The notes under the pieces are model-generated. The model had not been told where the DNA came from. It saw only the letters and a program-made list of their open reading frames with translations, and searched no databases. From assembly GCA_944323935.1 (NCBI GenBank), contig CALUUJ010000009.1, positions 1-64,000 on the forward strand: 64,000 bases of DNA, in the 5' to 3' direction. Position numbers and translations under genes: made by a program. Of the stretch, positions 53,795 through 63,500 are shown piece by piece; position 1 is the first letter of the stretch; every line of letters starts with the position of its first letter. This stretch comes from Candidatus Gastranaerophilales bacterium (lineage in GTDB: Bacteria; Cyanobacteriota; Vampirovibrionia; Gastranaerophilales; Gastranaerophilaceae).

Positions 53795-54716
53795 ATATCA
53801 CCTTTAACATATATTTTAGTCTATCATAAAAAGAATAATTACTAACTGTATTCTTTTTCCCATTTATTGCAATATATTGAGCAATATTCAAATTATTAAG
53901 ATAAAACTTTATTTTGTCTACAAGTTCATTCGAATCTGAATATGTTTCAAGTTCTTTTCCACCTTCAAATTTAGTAATTTTTTCTTTATTCCTGGGTGTA
54001 ATTAAAAATCCACCTGATGCCATTATTTCTAAACATCTGTAACTAATACTTTTATCACAATCTTTGTCTATATCAATATTTATTTTAGAAGAAGCATATA
54101 TTTTTGAAAGTTCTTTTTGTGTCTCAACATAGCCTCTATATGAATTTCTATATATTTCAAGAAAATAATCATCAAATATTTTTAGTTTTTGTATTTCTTC
54201 TACACTTTTATAAAAATCAAAAGACCTGCAAAATATATTGATTGGCCCAAAATTATATATCAATTTTGCTAAAAGTAATTCCCTCTGTTCAAAAGCAGGA
54301 TTGCCGGAAAATGATATATCATAGTTATAACAGCTAAACTTCGTCTTATATTCTTTTGAATCTATAGCTGGAATATATCTATTCTTTTTTGTTTTAGAAT
54401 CCGAGTAAAAAGAATAATGATTTTCTTTATCTTTAAAATCAAATAATATATCTCTGAATAATTCAGCGCAATGAATAATAATTGTTTCGGAAGAATCATA
54501 ATCATTAAGGAAACAACACAATTCATCAACTTGGGTAACATCTGTCCAAAAAATAAATATAATTTGAGGATTAAATTTTTTTATTTCTTCTATATTTAAA
54601 TCATATATTTTTTTTTCATATACAAAGAATGATAAATTCCTAAATGCAGATGAAAAACCTTTTGAAATAAATTTTCCTTTATTATTATCAGATAATATAA
54701 CCAAAACTTTATCCAT
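53769..54716 (-). CDS. CgeB-like glycosyltransferase-family protein
   Basis: 315 residues. The C-terminal third reads ISYRCLEIMASGGFLITPRNKEK and later GKELETYSDSNELVDKIKFYL, the pattern of CgeB/GT1-like domains (donor-binding Glu, then the bad-luck helix). The N-terminal half is a Rossmann-like domain without a clear acceptor motif. No membrane segment. It may glycosylate a cell-surface or secreted target (inference). Translationally overlapped with the response regulator gene downstream. Confidence 0.65.
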   Translation of the reverse strand: MDKVLVILSDNNKGKFISKGFSSAFRNLSFFVYEKKIYDLNIEEIKKFNPQIIFIFWTDVTQVDELCCFLNDYDSSETIIIHCAELFRDILFDFKDKENHYSFYSDSKTKKNRYIPAIDSKEYKTKFSCYNYDISFSGNPAFEQRELLLAKLIYNFGPINIFCRSFDFYKSVEEIQKLKIFDDYFLEIYRNSYRGYVETQKELSKIYASSKINIDIDKDCDKSISYRCLEIMASGGFLITPRNKEKITKFEGGKELETYSDSNELVDKIKFYLNNLNIAQYIAINGKKNTVSNYSFYDRLKYMLKVIYGKDFSSR

Positions 54717-54771
54717 ACCAACATCTTATCAATATTTAAAAGAAATTAAAAGATTTTATTATGAAAATATT

Positions 54772-54810
54772 TAAAAGATGTACATTAAATTAATAATGCA
54801 CATCTTTTAT
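54772..54810 (-). terminator. Hairpin terminator of the EF-hand gene
   Basis: AAAAGATGT and ACATCTTTT pair, with an inner CATT/AATG extension, downstream of the minus-strand gene ending at 54901. The T-tract on the minus side is short. Confidence 0.55.
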
Positions 54811-54900
54811 AGGGGAATTCTCTCTTAATAACCTTTAAGGTCTTTTAATGTTGTAAATAAGTATCCAATATAAAATATTGTATAAATTTATTTAATAACT

Positions 54901-55692
54901 CTACAGTTGTTCTTCTATATTATCTATATCAAGAGGTTCAAAAGTGATAGTACCGTCTCCACTCCAAATAAAACTTGGAATATTTGGTGTTGTCTCTGAA
55001 TTTTCAGAGCCATCATCTTTTTGTTTTTTGTTGTAATCATCAACTTCATCCTGAGTTATTTTTCCATCACCATTAGCATCCAATTCACCACTTATATCTT
55101 GTGTTCTGTAGTTATAATCATCCAATTCTTCTTGGGTAATTATACCATCACCATTCGCATCTAGTTCACCTGATATGTCTTCTTCTTCCTTATCTCCCTT
55201 AATTTTACCTTCAAGGAATCCCAGAATTTCATCTTCAGAAACTTTACCGTCTCCGTTAGCATCAAGCTCAGGCAAATAATCTTTTTCTTCTTCATCATAA
55301 AGTTCTTCTATTTTTTCCAAGTCTGTTTTAGCTAATTCTTCACCCGGATTTGCTTTGTTATATGCATCAACTTCTTCTTGAGTTATTATACCATCGCCAT
55401 TTGCATCTAACTCGTCTGTTAAATCTTTATTTTCTTCCTTGTGAAATAATGATTTTATAAATTCAATAATTTCATTTTTAGTAACTTGACCATCACCATC
55501 GGTATCCATATCCGGCAAATAATCTTCTGTTGAAATAAGTACATCACCAATCTCAGCGTTTTTACTTTCCGAAAATGAAAAATTAATTAACTGTTCCTCT
55601 ACAGTATTTTTAACAACTTGTTCTTGTTCCTTTTTTATCTCGGGAACCGGATTAATCCCAGCAAGATTTGTACCCAATGAATTTGCATTCAT
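54901..55692 (-). CDS. Calcium-binding protein with five EF-hand loops
   Basis: 263 residues, very acidic. Five canonical loops: DTDGDGQVTKNE near 60, then four DANGDG(I/K)(I/V)(T/S)xxE loops. They pair as two units separated by a Lys/Glu linker. No signal peptide, and the first 30 residues are Asn/Pro-rich. The C-terminal part ends FEPLDIDNIEEQL. The first loop resembles the single EF-hand of the protein at 51328. Probably a calcium sensor or buffer. GAGGA before the ATG. Confidence 0.8.
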   Translation of the reverse strand: MNANSLGTNLAGINPVPEIKKEQEQVVKNTVEEQLINFSFSESKNAEIGDVLISTEDYLPDMDTDGDGQVTKNEIIEFIKSLFHKEENKDLTDELDANGDGIITQEEVDAYNKANPGEELAKTDLEKIEELYDEEEKDYLPELDANGDGKVSEDEILGFLEGKIKGDKEEEDISGELDANGDGIITQEELDDYNYRTQDISGELDANGDGKITQDEVDDYNKKQKDDGSENSETTPNIPSFIWSGDGTITFEPLDIDNIEEQL

Positions 55693-55933
55693 CCCTTTTC
55701 CTCCTCGTTTTTAGTAAATCCTTTTTCTTTTTATATAAAGTTTTTTTCTTTTTTCAAAATGCCAAACAAAATAATTTAGGTTTACAAAAGTTAATAATTA
55801 TCTTTTATTTTATATCTAAATTCTTTGTAAAAAGATGGTTTAGGACTATTAAAAATTTGCGGAATTGAAATTTAGCAAGTAAAAAAGATATTTAAAAATA
55901 TATTATAAAAAATTATCTTTATATAATCAGGAG

Positions 55934-57784
55934 TTATTGATCAATATATATTTCATCAAGATTATGAAAAGCCCCTCCCAATGCCGTAGGATGAAGGTTT
56001 TTTATTTTATTTCTAATAGCCATTATAGTTAGAGGTGAATATAAATATATAATAGGTCTTTGATCATATATTATTTGTTGATATTCATCATATATAGTTT
56101 TCCGCTTAGCAAAATCCAATTCCAACGCCCCTTTTTCAATAATTTCATCAATCTGTTGTTCCCAGGGCAATATAAAATCATTTTTATCACCGTTAAAACG
56201 CATATTGAACAAATGAAGATGTCCTTTTGAATACCAAACATTTTTACCGCTATGTGGTTCCAAGGGACTCCCTGTCAAACCCATAAGAATAACATCCCAA
56301 TCAGATGTAGTCATTATCTTGCTTACCAGTGAATTAAATTCAATAGGTTTAAAGTTGACTTTTATTCCTAAGTCTCTTAAATCTTCTTTAACCATAACCC
56401 CGCAAGCCTCACGCTCAGTTTGCCCTGCGTTTGTATATAAATTAAACTCAACTTCATTTCCATCTTTATCGTGCAAATAACCTTTATTATCCCAGTAGAA
56501 ACCTGATTTTGTCAAAAGAGCTTTTGCATATTCAATATCTCTTTGGTGTCCGGATGCTAATTTTTCATTTAGAAATATTGAAGAAAGTGATTCTGCCGTA
56601 AATAAAGGTTGTGCAACACCATTTGCAACATTATATACCATTGAATTTCTGTCAATTGCATAATCTATAGCTGTTCTAAAATTTAAATCATTAAACCATT
56701 TTTGTTTTATTGGACTTACATATGATTTTCCGTCTTTATTTTCTCTAGTATTTAAATTAAAAGTAATAAACATAGTTCCGGTATTTGGACCAAGATTATA
56801 AATTTTAAAATCAGATTTTTTTTCTTTTTCTTTAAATCTGGGCAAATCTTTGCCTCTAACCGAAATAACATCAAGCTCACCCGATTCAAATTTTAATAAC
56901 TCATTATTTAAGTCACCTACAATTAAAATCACGTATTTATCAAGATATGGAAGTTTATTATGATTTTCATCCATAGAATAGTAATTAGGATTTCTTTTTA
57001 ACACAACTCGTTGAGCAGGAACATATTCTTCCAACATGAAAGCACCAGAAGAAACTATATCTTTGGGATTTACAGTTGTACCCATATAGGAATCAAAATA
57101 TCTTTTACCTTTTTTTACCACTGGTCTAAATACATGAGCCGGTGCTATAGAAGTACCAACAAATCTTTGAAATGGAGCAAAAGGTTTTTTTATCGTAAAT
57201 TCTACCGTATATTTATCTATCTTCCTTACTTTCGGATATTCGCCTTCAATAAGAACAGAGTCCCTTAATGAAGTATTACCAAAACCTGCCAAAATAATTT
57301 CATTCCAAGTAAAGATAACATCATCAGCTGTTATTTCTTTACCATCTGTCCATTTTACACCTCTACGTAATTCAATTGTATATGTTTTTAAATCGTCCGA
57401 AACTGTCATTTCCTTAGCTAGATTTGGAATAACATCACCTGTATCAGGGTCTGTTGTAAACAAAGAATCATATAATAAATCCCCAATTTGAGAAGAAGTA
57501 GCATCTTTTGAAACCCAAGGATTAAATGTTTTTGGACCTTCTCCAATTGTTGAAGAAACTATTTGTCCTCCATATTTCCCAACAGGCGACCTTGACATTT
57601 TATAATCTACTCCATTATAAAATTCTGTATTATATGGCTTATACAGCTTTTTTACATCAACTCTTTTTATACTATTATCAACTTTGGAACTAATATTTTG
57701 CCTACCATTGTCAACTCTAAAACAAGAGACCATGATAAAAAGAACAATTACTATTATAAAAATTATTTTTCTAAAATTTTTCAT
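55934..57784 (-). CDS. Family 5 peptide-binding lipoprotein of an ABC importer
   Basis: 616 residues. A hydrophobic signal ends in FIMVSC, a plausible lipobox with Cys as the anchor. The SBP_bac_5 fold has NPWVSKDATSSQIGDLLYDSLFTTD, LRRGVKWTDGKEITADDVIFTW and AIDYAIDRNSMV. It would deliver oligopeptides or similar solutes. No permease or ATPase genes adjoin, so it is an orphan or relies on components elsewhere. Confidence 0.85.
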   Translation of the reverse strand: MKNFRKIIFIIVIVLFIMVSCFRVDNGRQNISSKVDNSIKRVDVKKLYKPYNTEFYNGVDYKMSRSPVGKYGGQIVSSTIGEGPKTFNPWVSKDATSSQIGDLLYDSLFTTDPDTGDVIPNLAKEMTVSDDLKTYTIELRRGVKWTDGKEITADDVIFTWNEIILAGFGNTSLRDSVLIEGEYPKVRKIDKYTVEFTIKKPFAPFQRFVGTSIAPAHVFRPVVKKGKRYFDSYMGTTVNPKDIVSSGAFMLEEYVPAQRVVLKRNPNYYSMDENHNKLPYLDKYVILIVGDLNNELLKFESGELDVISVRGKDLPRFKEKEKKSDFKIYNLGPNTGTMFITFNLNTRENKDGKSYVSPIKQKWFNDLNFRTAIDYAIDRNSMVYNVANGVAQPLFTAESLSSIFLNEKLASGHQRDIEYAKALLTKSGFYWDNKGYLHDKDGNEVEFNLYTNAGQTEREACGVMVKEDLRDLGIKVNFKPIEFNSLVSKIMTTSDWDVILMGLTGSPLEPHSGKNVWYSKGHLHLFNMRFNGDKNDFILPWEQQIDEIIEKGALELDFAKRKTIYDEYQQIIYDQRPIIYLYSPLTIMAIRNKIKNLHPTALGGAFHNLDEIYIDQ

Positions 57785-57862
57785 AACAAAAGATTAACAC
57801 AACATGCCCGAAATAATAAACTAAACACAAGTAGAATATATAGTGCTAATATAAAAAATTAA

Positions 57863-59185
57863 TTAAACAGACTCACCATATAAACACCAAGTCTGAGCTT
57901 TTGTAATTTTAACATTAACAAAATCACCAATATTTTTTGTATCATCAACAAAATGTACAATTTTGTTATTTCCTGCTCTTGAGTTTAGAACAATAACTCC
58001 GTCTTTCTCGGTTTTACCTTCAACTAAAACATTAAGTACTTTACCAACAAACTTTTCATTCGATTTTAAACATACTTCCCTATTTTTTTCATTTAGTTTT
58101 TCCAATCTTTCATATTTAACATCTTCAGGAATAAACTTATCAACCATTTTTCCGGCTTTAGTAAATACTCTCGGAGAATATGCCGCAGTATTTGAATAAT
58201 CAAGTTCTAATTCATCAATAGCGTTTAAAGTATCTTGAAATTCTTCTTCCGTTTCCCCAGGGAAACCGGCAATAAAATCACTTGTAATAGCAACATCAGG
58301 AAATCTTTTTCTTATTTTAGAAACTATTTCATAATATTGTTCTTTTGAATAATGCCTATTCATTTCCGCAAGTATATGAGAATTTCCTGATTGCATAGGG
58401 ATATGAAAATATTTACAGACTTTATCACACTCATCAACTGCATTAATCAAGTCATCAGTAATATCTGAAGGATATGACGTAACAAAACGAATACGAAATT
58501 CACCGTCTAATTTATTTAAATCACGCAAAAGATTAGCTAGAGTAATGTTTTTATCCTTTAAATCTTTTCCGTAACTGTCAACATTTTGTCCTAAAAGGGT
58601 AATTTCTTTAAAACCTTCTTTTATTATATTTTTAGCCTCTTGTATTATTTCTTCAGGATGTCTGCTTCTTTCTCTGCCTCTTGTAAAAGGGACAACACAA
58701 TATGTACAAAAATTATTGCAGCCTTCAATTATTGGTATCCACGCATTAACAGAATCTTGTTTTCTTAATATTTTAAAATCATTTTGATTACAAACAACTG
58801 GATTATTTGTAATAGCGCAAACTTTTTCATTATTTTCAATTTTTTTTATTAATTCCGGTAATTGGTAAATATTATGTGTACCAAAAACCAAGTCGACATA
58901 TGGAGCCCTAACTCTGACTTTTTCTTTATCTTGTTGTGCAACACAACCACAAATAGCAATCTTTAAATCAGGACGAGATTTTTTCCATTTTCCCCAAACT
59001 CCCAATTTACTATAGGCTTTATCTGCAGACAATTGACGAATACTACATGTATTTATAATTAATAAATCAGCGTCCTTTTCAACTTCAGTTTCAACATAAT
59101 CAAAATGAGAAAGAATACCCGCAATCCTTTCACTGTCTGACTTATTCATCTGGCAACCTAAAGTTTCAATATATAATTTCTTCAT
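57863..59185 (-). CDS. miaB: tRNA-2-methylthio-N6-dimethylallyladenosine synthase
   Basis: 440 residues. The N-terminal MTTase domain has three cluster cysteines (ETLGCQMNKSDSE, NTCSIR, CGCVAQ). The radical SAM core follows with GCNNFCTYCVVPFTRGRERSR, and a C-terminal TRAM domain (about 375-440). It adds the methylthio group at A37 of tRNAs reading UNN codons. Full length. It is separate from the other radical SAM family in this window. Confidence 0.96.
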   Translation of the reverse strand: MKKLYIETLGCQMNKSDSERIAGILSHFDYVETEVEKDADLLIINTCSIRQLSADKAYSKLGVWGKWKKSRPDLKIAICGCVAQQDKEKVRVRAPYVDLVFGTHNIYQLPELIKKIENNEKVCAITNNPVVCNQNDFKILRKQDSVNAWIPIIEGCNNFCTYCVVPFTRGRERSRHPEEIIQEAKNIIKEGFKEITLLGQNVDSYGKDLKDKNITLANLLRDLNKLDGEFRIRFVTSYPSDITDDLINAVDECDKVCKYFHIPMQSGNSHILAEMNRHYSKEQYYEIVSKIRKRFPDVAITSDFIAGFPGETEEEFQDTLNAIDELELDYSNTAAYSPRVFTKAGKMVDKFIPEDVKYERLEKLNEKNREVCLKSNEKFVGKVLNVLVEGKTEKDGVIVLNSRAGNNKIVHFVDDTKNIGDFVNVKITKAQTWCLYGESV

Positions 59186-59231
59186 AGAGAAAATTATACA
59201 TTAAAAAAACAAGAAAAAAATAAAATATAAA

Positions 59232-60140
59232 TTATAGAGAATTATTATTAGCAGGATTATTTTTTAATAAATTTTTTCTTCTTAATGTATCAATTATTAA
59301 AAAATTGAATTTTTTTGCATTTTCAGATTCGAAATTTTTACACTGGTCAATATTATCCAATTCCCACAATGGAAGATGAGCTACACCTCCAAATTCGGCA
59401 ATATGTTCCTGACTTACGTAAAAGCTTATATAATCTATGGCATATTTTTCAGGATCTATATGTTTTGCAGAAGAAGAATAACACTCATAATCAAAACTCC
59501 TGTAAGAAACATTTTTACTGTCAATACCAAAATATTCCTTCATTATATTCTCAAAGACACTCAAAGATCTTCCTGTGCGAGTATAGTCAAAGAATAAATA
59601 CTTTTTGCCTGATGATTCTATTTTTTCTTTGGACAGACCTTGTTCTGTGAGAAAATCTTTGTATTTCGGAAATGATGTAGAAAAATCTTTATAAGAATCA
59701 TTTTCCCAGTATTCGCTCAAACCGGATATTGGCAAATATTTAGTTTCAACACCCATAAACTCAAGAACTCTTCCAATACCAGAAGGAGAAGTACCAATAG
59801 AAACAAAAACATAATTACCCTCCCCATATTTTTTATCTAAGTCATTTTTTACATTGATACCAACTTTTAAAGTGTCCTTAGCTGCATCTTCTGCTTCTTT
59901 ACTAGTCGCCATTAAAATTGCTCTTTCTTTTCTTGAAAGTGAATTATATGAATCAATATCAAACTTTTTTGTACGAGATAATATTTTTTTTGCCTGCAAA
60001 TTTCGTTTTGCAGAAAGACTCATCTCAAAACTATCATTTTGCAAATTTGGAATACAAATATTCGGATTTATCTGAGAAGACAGGTTTTTTCTCAAACACT
60101 TTGCAGAAGAAATGGCAGATATTAATTGTGTTACATTCAT
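59232..60140 (-). CDS. Lineage-specific protein, phosphoribosyltransferase-like
   Basis: 302 residues from the ATG at 60140. A GTG 15 nt upstream is the only alternative and adds nothing conserved. The N-terminus contains NDSFEMSLSAK, another SF-type motif, then a charged helix. The core has YVFVSIGTSPSGIGRVLEF (strand and glycine-rich turn) and later YLFFDYTRTGRSL. The latter resembles the PRPP-binding loop of type I phosphoribosyltransferases, with acid pair weakened to a single Asp. An adenosine- or PRPP-binding enzyme is possible. Not recognised. Confidence 0.5.
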   Translation of the reverse strand: MNVTQLISAISSAKCLRKNLSSQINPNICIPNLQNDSFEMSLSAKRNLQAKKILSRTKKFDIDSYNSLSRKERAILMATSKEAEDAAKDTLKVGINVKNDLDKKYGEGNYVFVSIGTSPSGIGRVLEFMGVETKYLPISGLSEYWENDSYKDFSTSFPKYKDFLTEQGLSKEKIESSGKKYLFFDYTRTGRSLSVFENIMKEYFGIDSKNVSYRSFDYECYSSSAKHIDPEKYAIDYISFYVSQEHIAEFGGVAHLPLWELDNIDQCKNFESENAKKFNFLIIDTLRRKNLLKNNPANNNSL

Positions 60141-60248
60141 AACTATATAATTCACATAAATATTTTTTTTGCTGAAAAAATAAGTACATGTTATACTTCA
60201 TAAAAATAGTAAAATTTATAAAAATTAAATTTTAAGATAGGAGATAAT

Positions 60249-60533
60249 ATGACAACATTTGTAAAAGCAAGTCACTTACTCGTCAAAACAGAAGAAGAAG
60301 CATTAAAAATTAAAGAAGAAATTGATAATGGGAAAGATTTTGCACAAGCAGCAAAAGAAGTTTCGTTATGTCCCTCTGGTCAAAATGGCGGAGATTTGGG
60401 ATATTTTACAAAAGGTCAGATGGTTAAAGAATTTGAAGACGCTGCATTTTCTATGAATATAGGGGATGTTTCAAATCCAATTAAGACTCAATTTGGTTAT
60501 CACTTAATATACTTAACAGATAAAAAAGACTAA
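60249..60533 (+). CDS. Parvulin-type peptidyl-prolyl isomerase
   Basis: 94 residues, a stand-alone PpiC-like rotamase domain with ASHLLVK, then FAQAAKEVSLCPSGQNGGDLGYF and FGYHLIYL. No signal peptide, so it is cytosolic. It speeds cis-trans isomerisation at prolines. AGGAGATA before the ATG. Its stop TAA overlaps the next ATG by one base, so it is coupled to pepP. Confidence 0.94.
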   Translation: MTTFVKASHLLVKTEEEALKIKEEIDNGKDFAQAAKEVSLCPSGQNGGDLGYFTKGQMVKEFEDAAFSMNIGDVSNPIKTQFGYHLIYLTDKKD

Positions 60534-62188
60534 TGGATATAAAATTAATAGAATATTTAAAAAATTTCCTGTCAAAAAATGATATCGACGGTTTAATTAT
60601 TAACTCAACAAATGAATTTCTTGTTGAGTATAATTTATTAGAATTGAATTCAAGATATCACCTTACACAATTTACAGGTTCAACCGGCGATGTTTTATTT
60701 ACACAAGATAAGATATATTTATTTGTCGATACAAGATATCATGAACAAGCAGACAATCAGGTTAATCCAGAATACATAGAGGTTGTAAAAATGCCTCTTT
60801 CTCAGTCATTTTTAAATGCATTAACAGAAATAGTTCCTGCATACTTCAAATTAGGTATTATTTCTACAAAAACATCAAAAAAATTCTATGATAATTTAAC
60901 AAAAAGACTGCAACAAAAAAATTCAACAATCAAACTGTTAAATAATGATCCTGTAATGGAATATAAAAAAGACTCAAAAAAAGAAACAAACTACAATATT
61001 TTCAAAATTGATACAGAAATTGCAGGTATAACTCCGGATGAAAAATATGCAAAAATAAAAGAATATCTGGGAAGTAATTTTAATATTTTAGTAACATCAC
61101 TAGAAGATATTGCATATATTACAAATTTACGTTCATATGATTTTGAATATAGTGCAATATTCCCTGCAAAAGCAATAATAAATGAATCTAAAGTAATTAT
61201 TTTTACTAACTGCACACTTCCACATATTGGAGAAAATTTTGAAATAAAAAAATTATCAGAATATGAAACAACTCTAAAAAGTTTAGATAGATCCGAATTA
61301 TTCATAGATGAAGAACAATTGACAATATATGACTATAAATTGATAAACCAATCAAATAAAATATTGCCAAGCTATTTCAAATTATATAAAACAGTAAAAA
61401 ATGATAATGAAATTGCCCATTTGAAGCACTGTTTTGAAAGGGCAGATAAAGCACTAAAAATAGTATATGATATGTTAAATTCAGAAACAATATATTCTGA
61501 ATATGACTATTATGAAGCACTTATAAAATCAATGAAAGAAAATGGAGCATTATCATTAAGTTTTAAACCAATAGTAGCAGCGGGATCAAACACATCTATA
61601 ATCCACTACTCAACACCTTCAAAAGAAAAAATGGTTAATGATGGTGACTTATTGTTAATAGATTATGGCGGATACTATGAAGGTGGTCTTGCGACAGATA
61701 CAACAAGAACTTTTATAAAAGGTACGCCAAATTCAGAACAAAAAGCAGCATATACTGCAGTTCTTAAAGCCTTTTTAAACGCTTGTTATAATAAATACAA
61801 AAAAAAGTCCGCTTATTATAATATAGATAAAATAGCAAGAGAAACTATAGGAAAATCAATATCTGAAGATTATGCATTTGCACACGGAACCGGGCATGGT
61901 GTCGGTATTGGAGTTCATGAAATACCGCCCAGAGTTTCTTCATCTGATGCAGCTAAAACAAAGATAATAGAGAATACTGTATTTTCAATAGAACCTGGAG
62001 TTTATAAAGAAGGTTGGGGCGGTATAAGATTAGAAAATACAGTATATGCAAAATATGAAGAAGATAAAATCACAATGAATTCTCTTTCACATTTTCCGTT
62101 TGAAATAAAACTTGTTGATTTTTCTTCAATGAACGATTATGAAAAATACTACTATATGAAATGGCAGGCAAATGCATGTCTTATATAA
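60533..62188 (+). CDS. Xaa-Pro aminopeptidase (M24B)
   Basis: 551 residues. Two N-terminal creatinase-like domains are followed by the pita-bread catalytic domain (about 300-545). Metal ligands are visible: LLIDYGGYYEGGLATDTTRTF (two Asp), HGTGHGVGIGVHE (His), IEPGVY (Glu) and GIRLENTVY (Glu). It cleaves N-terminal residues before proline. The double-domain N-terminus matches the longer AMPP2 type. It overlaps ppi by one base and the next gene by about 13 nt, a compact operon. Confidence 0.93.
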   Translation: MDIKLIEYLKNFLSKNDIDGLIINSTNEFLVEYNLLELNSRYHLTQFTGSTGDVLFTQDKIYLFVDTRYHEQADNQVNPEYIEVVKMPLSQSFLNALTEIVPAYFKLGIISTKTSKKFYDNLTKRLQQKNSTIKLLNNDPVMEYKKDSKKETNYNIFKIDTEIAGITPDEKYAKIKEYLGSNFNILVTSLEDIAYITNLRSYDFEYSAIFPAKAIINESKVIIFTNCTLPHIGENFEIKKLSEYETTLKSLDRSELFIDEEQLTIYDYKLINQSNKILPSYFKLYKTVKNDNEIAHLKHCFERADKALKIVYDMLNSETIYSEYDYYEALIKSMKENGALSLSFKPIVAAGSNTSIIHYSTPSKEKMVNDGDLLLIDYGGYYEGGLATDTTRTFIKGTPNSEQKAAYTAVLKAFLNACYNKYKKKSAYYNIDKIARETIGKSISEDYAFAHGTGHGVGIGVHEIPPRVSSSDAAKTKIIENTVFSIEPGVYKEGWGGIRLENTVYAKYEEDKITMNSLSHFPFEIKLVDFSSMNDYEKYYYMKWQANACLI

Positions 62189-62922
62189 ATACTATTTCAA
62201 ATAATCGTATAAAAGAGATAGTCAAACTTCATCAAAAAAAATATAGAGATGAATTAGGTCTTTTTATTGTTGAAGGTATTAAAGCTATTGAAGAATTAAT
62301 AAAGAATAATATTGATATAAAAGAAATATATGCGCTAAAAGATTTTGAAACAGAGAAATATACGGTAAAAATTATTGATGAAGCAATAATGAAAAAAATT
62401 TCAACAACAAGTTCAACTTGCGAAATTTTGGCAGTTGCAAAGAAAAAAGAATATAACATCAATGATTTTAAGAATAAAAATAAATTGATCCTTCTAGATT
62501 CAATAAGCGATCCGGGTAACTTAGGTACAATAATAAGAAGCGCCTCAGCATTCGGAATAGAGGGGATTGTATTATACAAAGATTGCGTTGATATGTACTC
62601 ATCAAAAGTAATACGTTCATCTGCAGGCAATTTTTTTAAAACACCAATCATAGAAGTAAAAGATATAGAGGACTTTAATCAGAACTTTAAAGATTTTAAG
62701 AAAATTTCAACAGCATTATATGAAAAAAATACTATATCTATTAATGAATGTAAAAATATAAAAAAATATATTATTATGTTTGGCTCTGAAGCAAATGGTT
62801 TATCTACAGAACTTATTAAAATTGCAGATAAAAATATAATACTAAAAATGAAAAATAATGTAGAATCCCTGAATTTATCAGTATGTGCCTCAATTATAAT
62901 GTATGAACTTTATAAATTATAA
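62176..62922 (+). CDS. TrmH/SpoU-family RNA 2'-O-methyltransferase
   Basis: 248 residues from the ATG at 62176. The ATG at 62161 is also in frame but lies deeper in the previous gene. The N-terminal substrate-binding domain reads ISNNRIKEIVKLHQKKYRDELGLFIVEG. SPOUT motifs follow: 1 DSISDPGNLGTIIRSASAFG, 2 IMFGSEANGLS, 3 VESLNLSVCASIIMYEL, giving a deep trefoil knot for SAM. Methylates ribose on rRNA or tRNA. Exact site unknown. Confidence 0.92.
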   Translation: MSYINTISNNRIKEIVKLHQKKYRDELGLFIVEGIKAIEELIKNNIDIKEIYALKDFETEKYTVKIIDEAIMKKISTTSSTCEILAVAKKKEYNINDFKNKNKLILLDSISDPGNLGTIIRSASAFGIEGIVLYKDCVDMYSSKVIRSSAGNFFKTPIIEVKDIEDFNQNFKDFKKISTALYEKNTISINECKNIKKYIIMFGSEANGLSTELIKIADKNIILKMKNNVESLNLSVCASIIMYELYKL

Positions 62923-63019
62923 AATCAATTGTAATAATATGTAAATTTTTTTATAAATTATTAAAGTTTTATTTTTTTTTTTCGATAACAAATAAGTTAG
63001 TTTTTGGAGAAGAAATATA

Positions 63020-63157
63020 ATGGGTAATGAATTATTAAACTCACAGAATTTCGACATAGAAATAAAAAAACTTCTTGATAATATTGATAATATCAGTTCG
63101 TCAGTTGATATATACAAAATTATTGTTGATGAGCAACTCACTCTTACGGCTGTATAA
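63020..63157 (+). CDS. Tiny ORF 1, related to the next
   Basis: 45 residues from the ATG at 63020 with GGAGAAG 8 nt upstream. It begins MGNELLNSQNFDIEIKK and is helical, with ISSSVDIYKIIVDEQL in the second half. By eye it matches the next small ORF (IKKL...L...SS(V/I)DIY). No known family. The good Shine-Dalgarno and paralogue support a real gene. Confidence 0.55.
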   Translation: MGNELLNSQNFDIEIKKLLDNIDNISSSVDIYKIIVDEQLTLTAV

Positions 63158-63277
63158 CATAAAATATACATTAATAATGTAAAGTAATGTAGTTTATTTA
63201 TAAATAAAAAGTGGAATAACATACTAAAAGGTAAGTATTTTATTTTTGCATGCTTTTTGTTTTTATTTCGAGGACAT

Positions 63278-63418
63278 ATGGAAACTAAAACTACATTATC
63301 AAGTGACGATACAATTAAAAAGCTTAGAAAACTTTTAAAAAGTTTTGATAAGTTTAATAGCAGTATAGATATTTATGACATGTGTATTAAGAAAAAATTA
63401 AAAGATAAAAAAGAATAA
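63278..63418 (+). CDS. Tiny ORF 2, related to the previous
   Basis: 46 residues from the ATG at 63278 with GAGGA 5 nt upstream. It begins METKTTLSSDDTIKKLRKLL. The middle FNSSIDIYDMCIKKKL parallels the sequence in ORF 1. Highly charged, with a Lys-rich tail. Tandem duplication is likely. No regulatory or toxin-antitoxin partner is recognised. Confidence 0.55.
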   Translation: METKTTLSSDDTIKKLRKLLKSFDKFNSSIDIYDMCIKKKLKDKKE

Positions 63419-63500
63419 TAAATTTTTTATTATTGAATCTATTTCTTTTGCATTTTTTTGCTATAGTTTATAGATGTACGGACATTAAGAAAGCAGAATT

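Noticed and set aside
62917..63222. Minus-strand 101-residue frame opposite the tiny ORFs
   Set aside because: Low-complexity Leu/Ile/Phe composition and no start context. It mirrors the + strand ORF with a Shine-Dalgarno.
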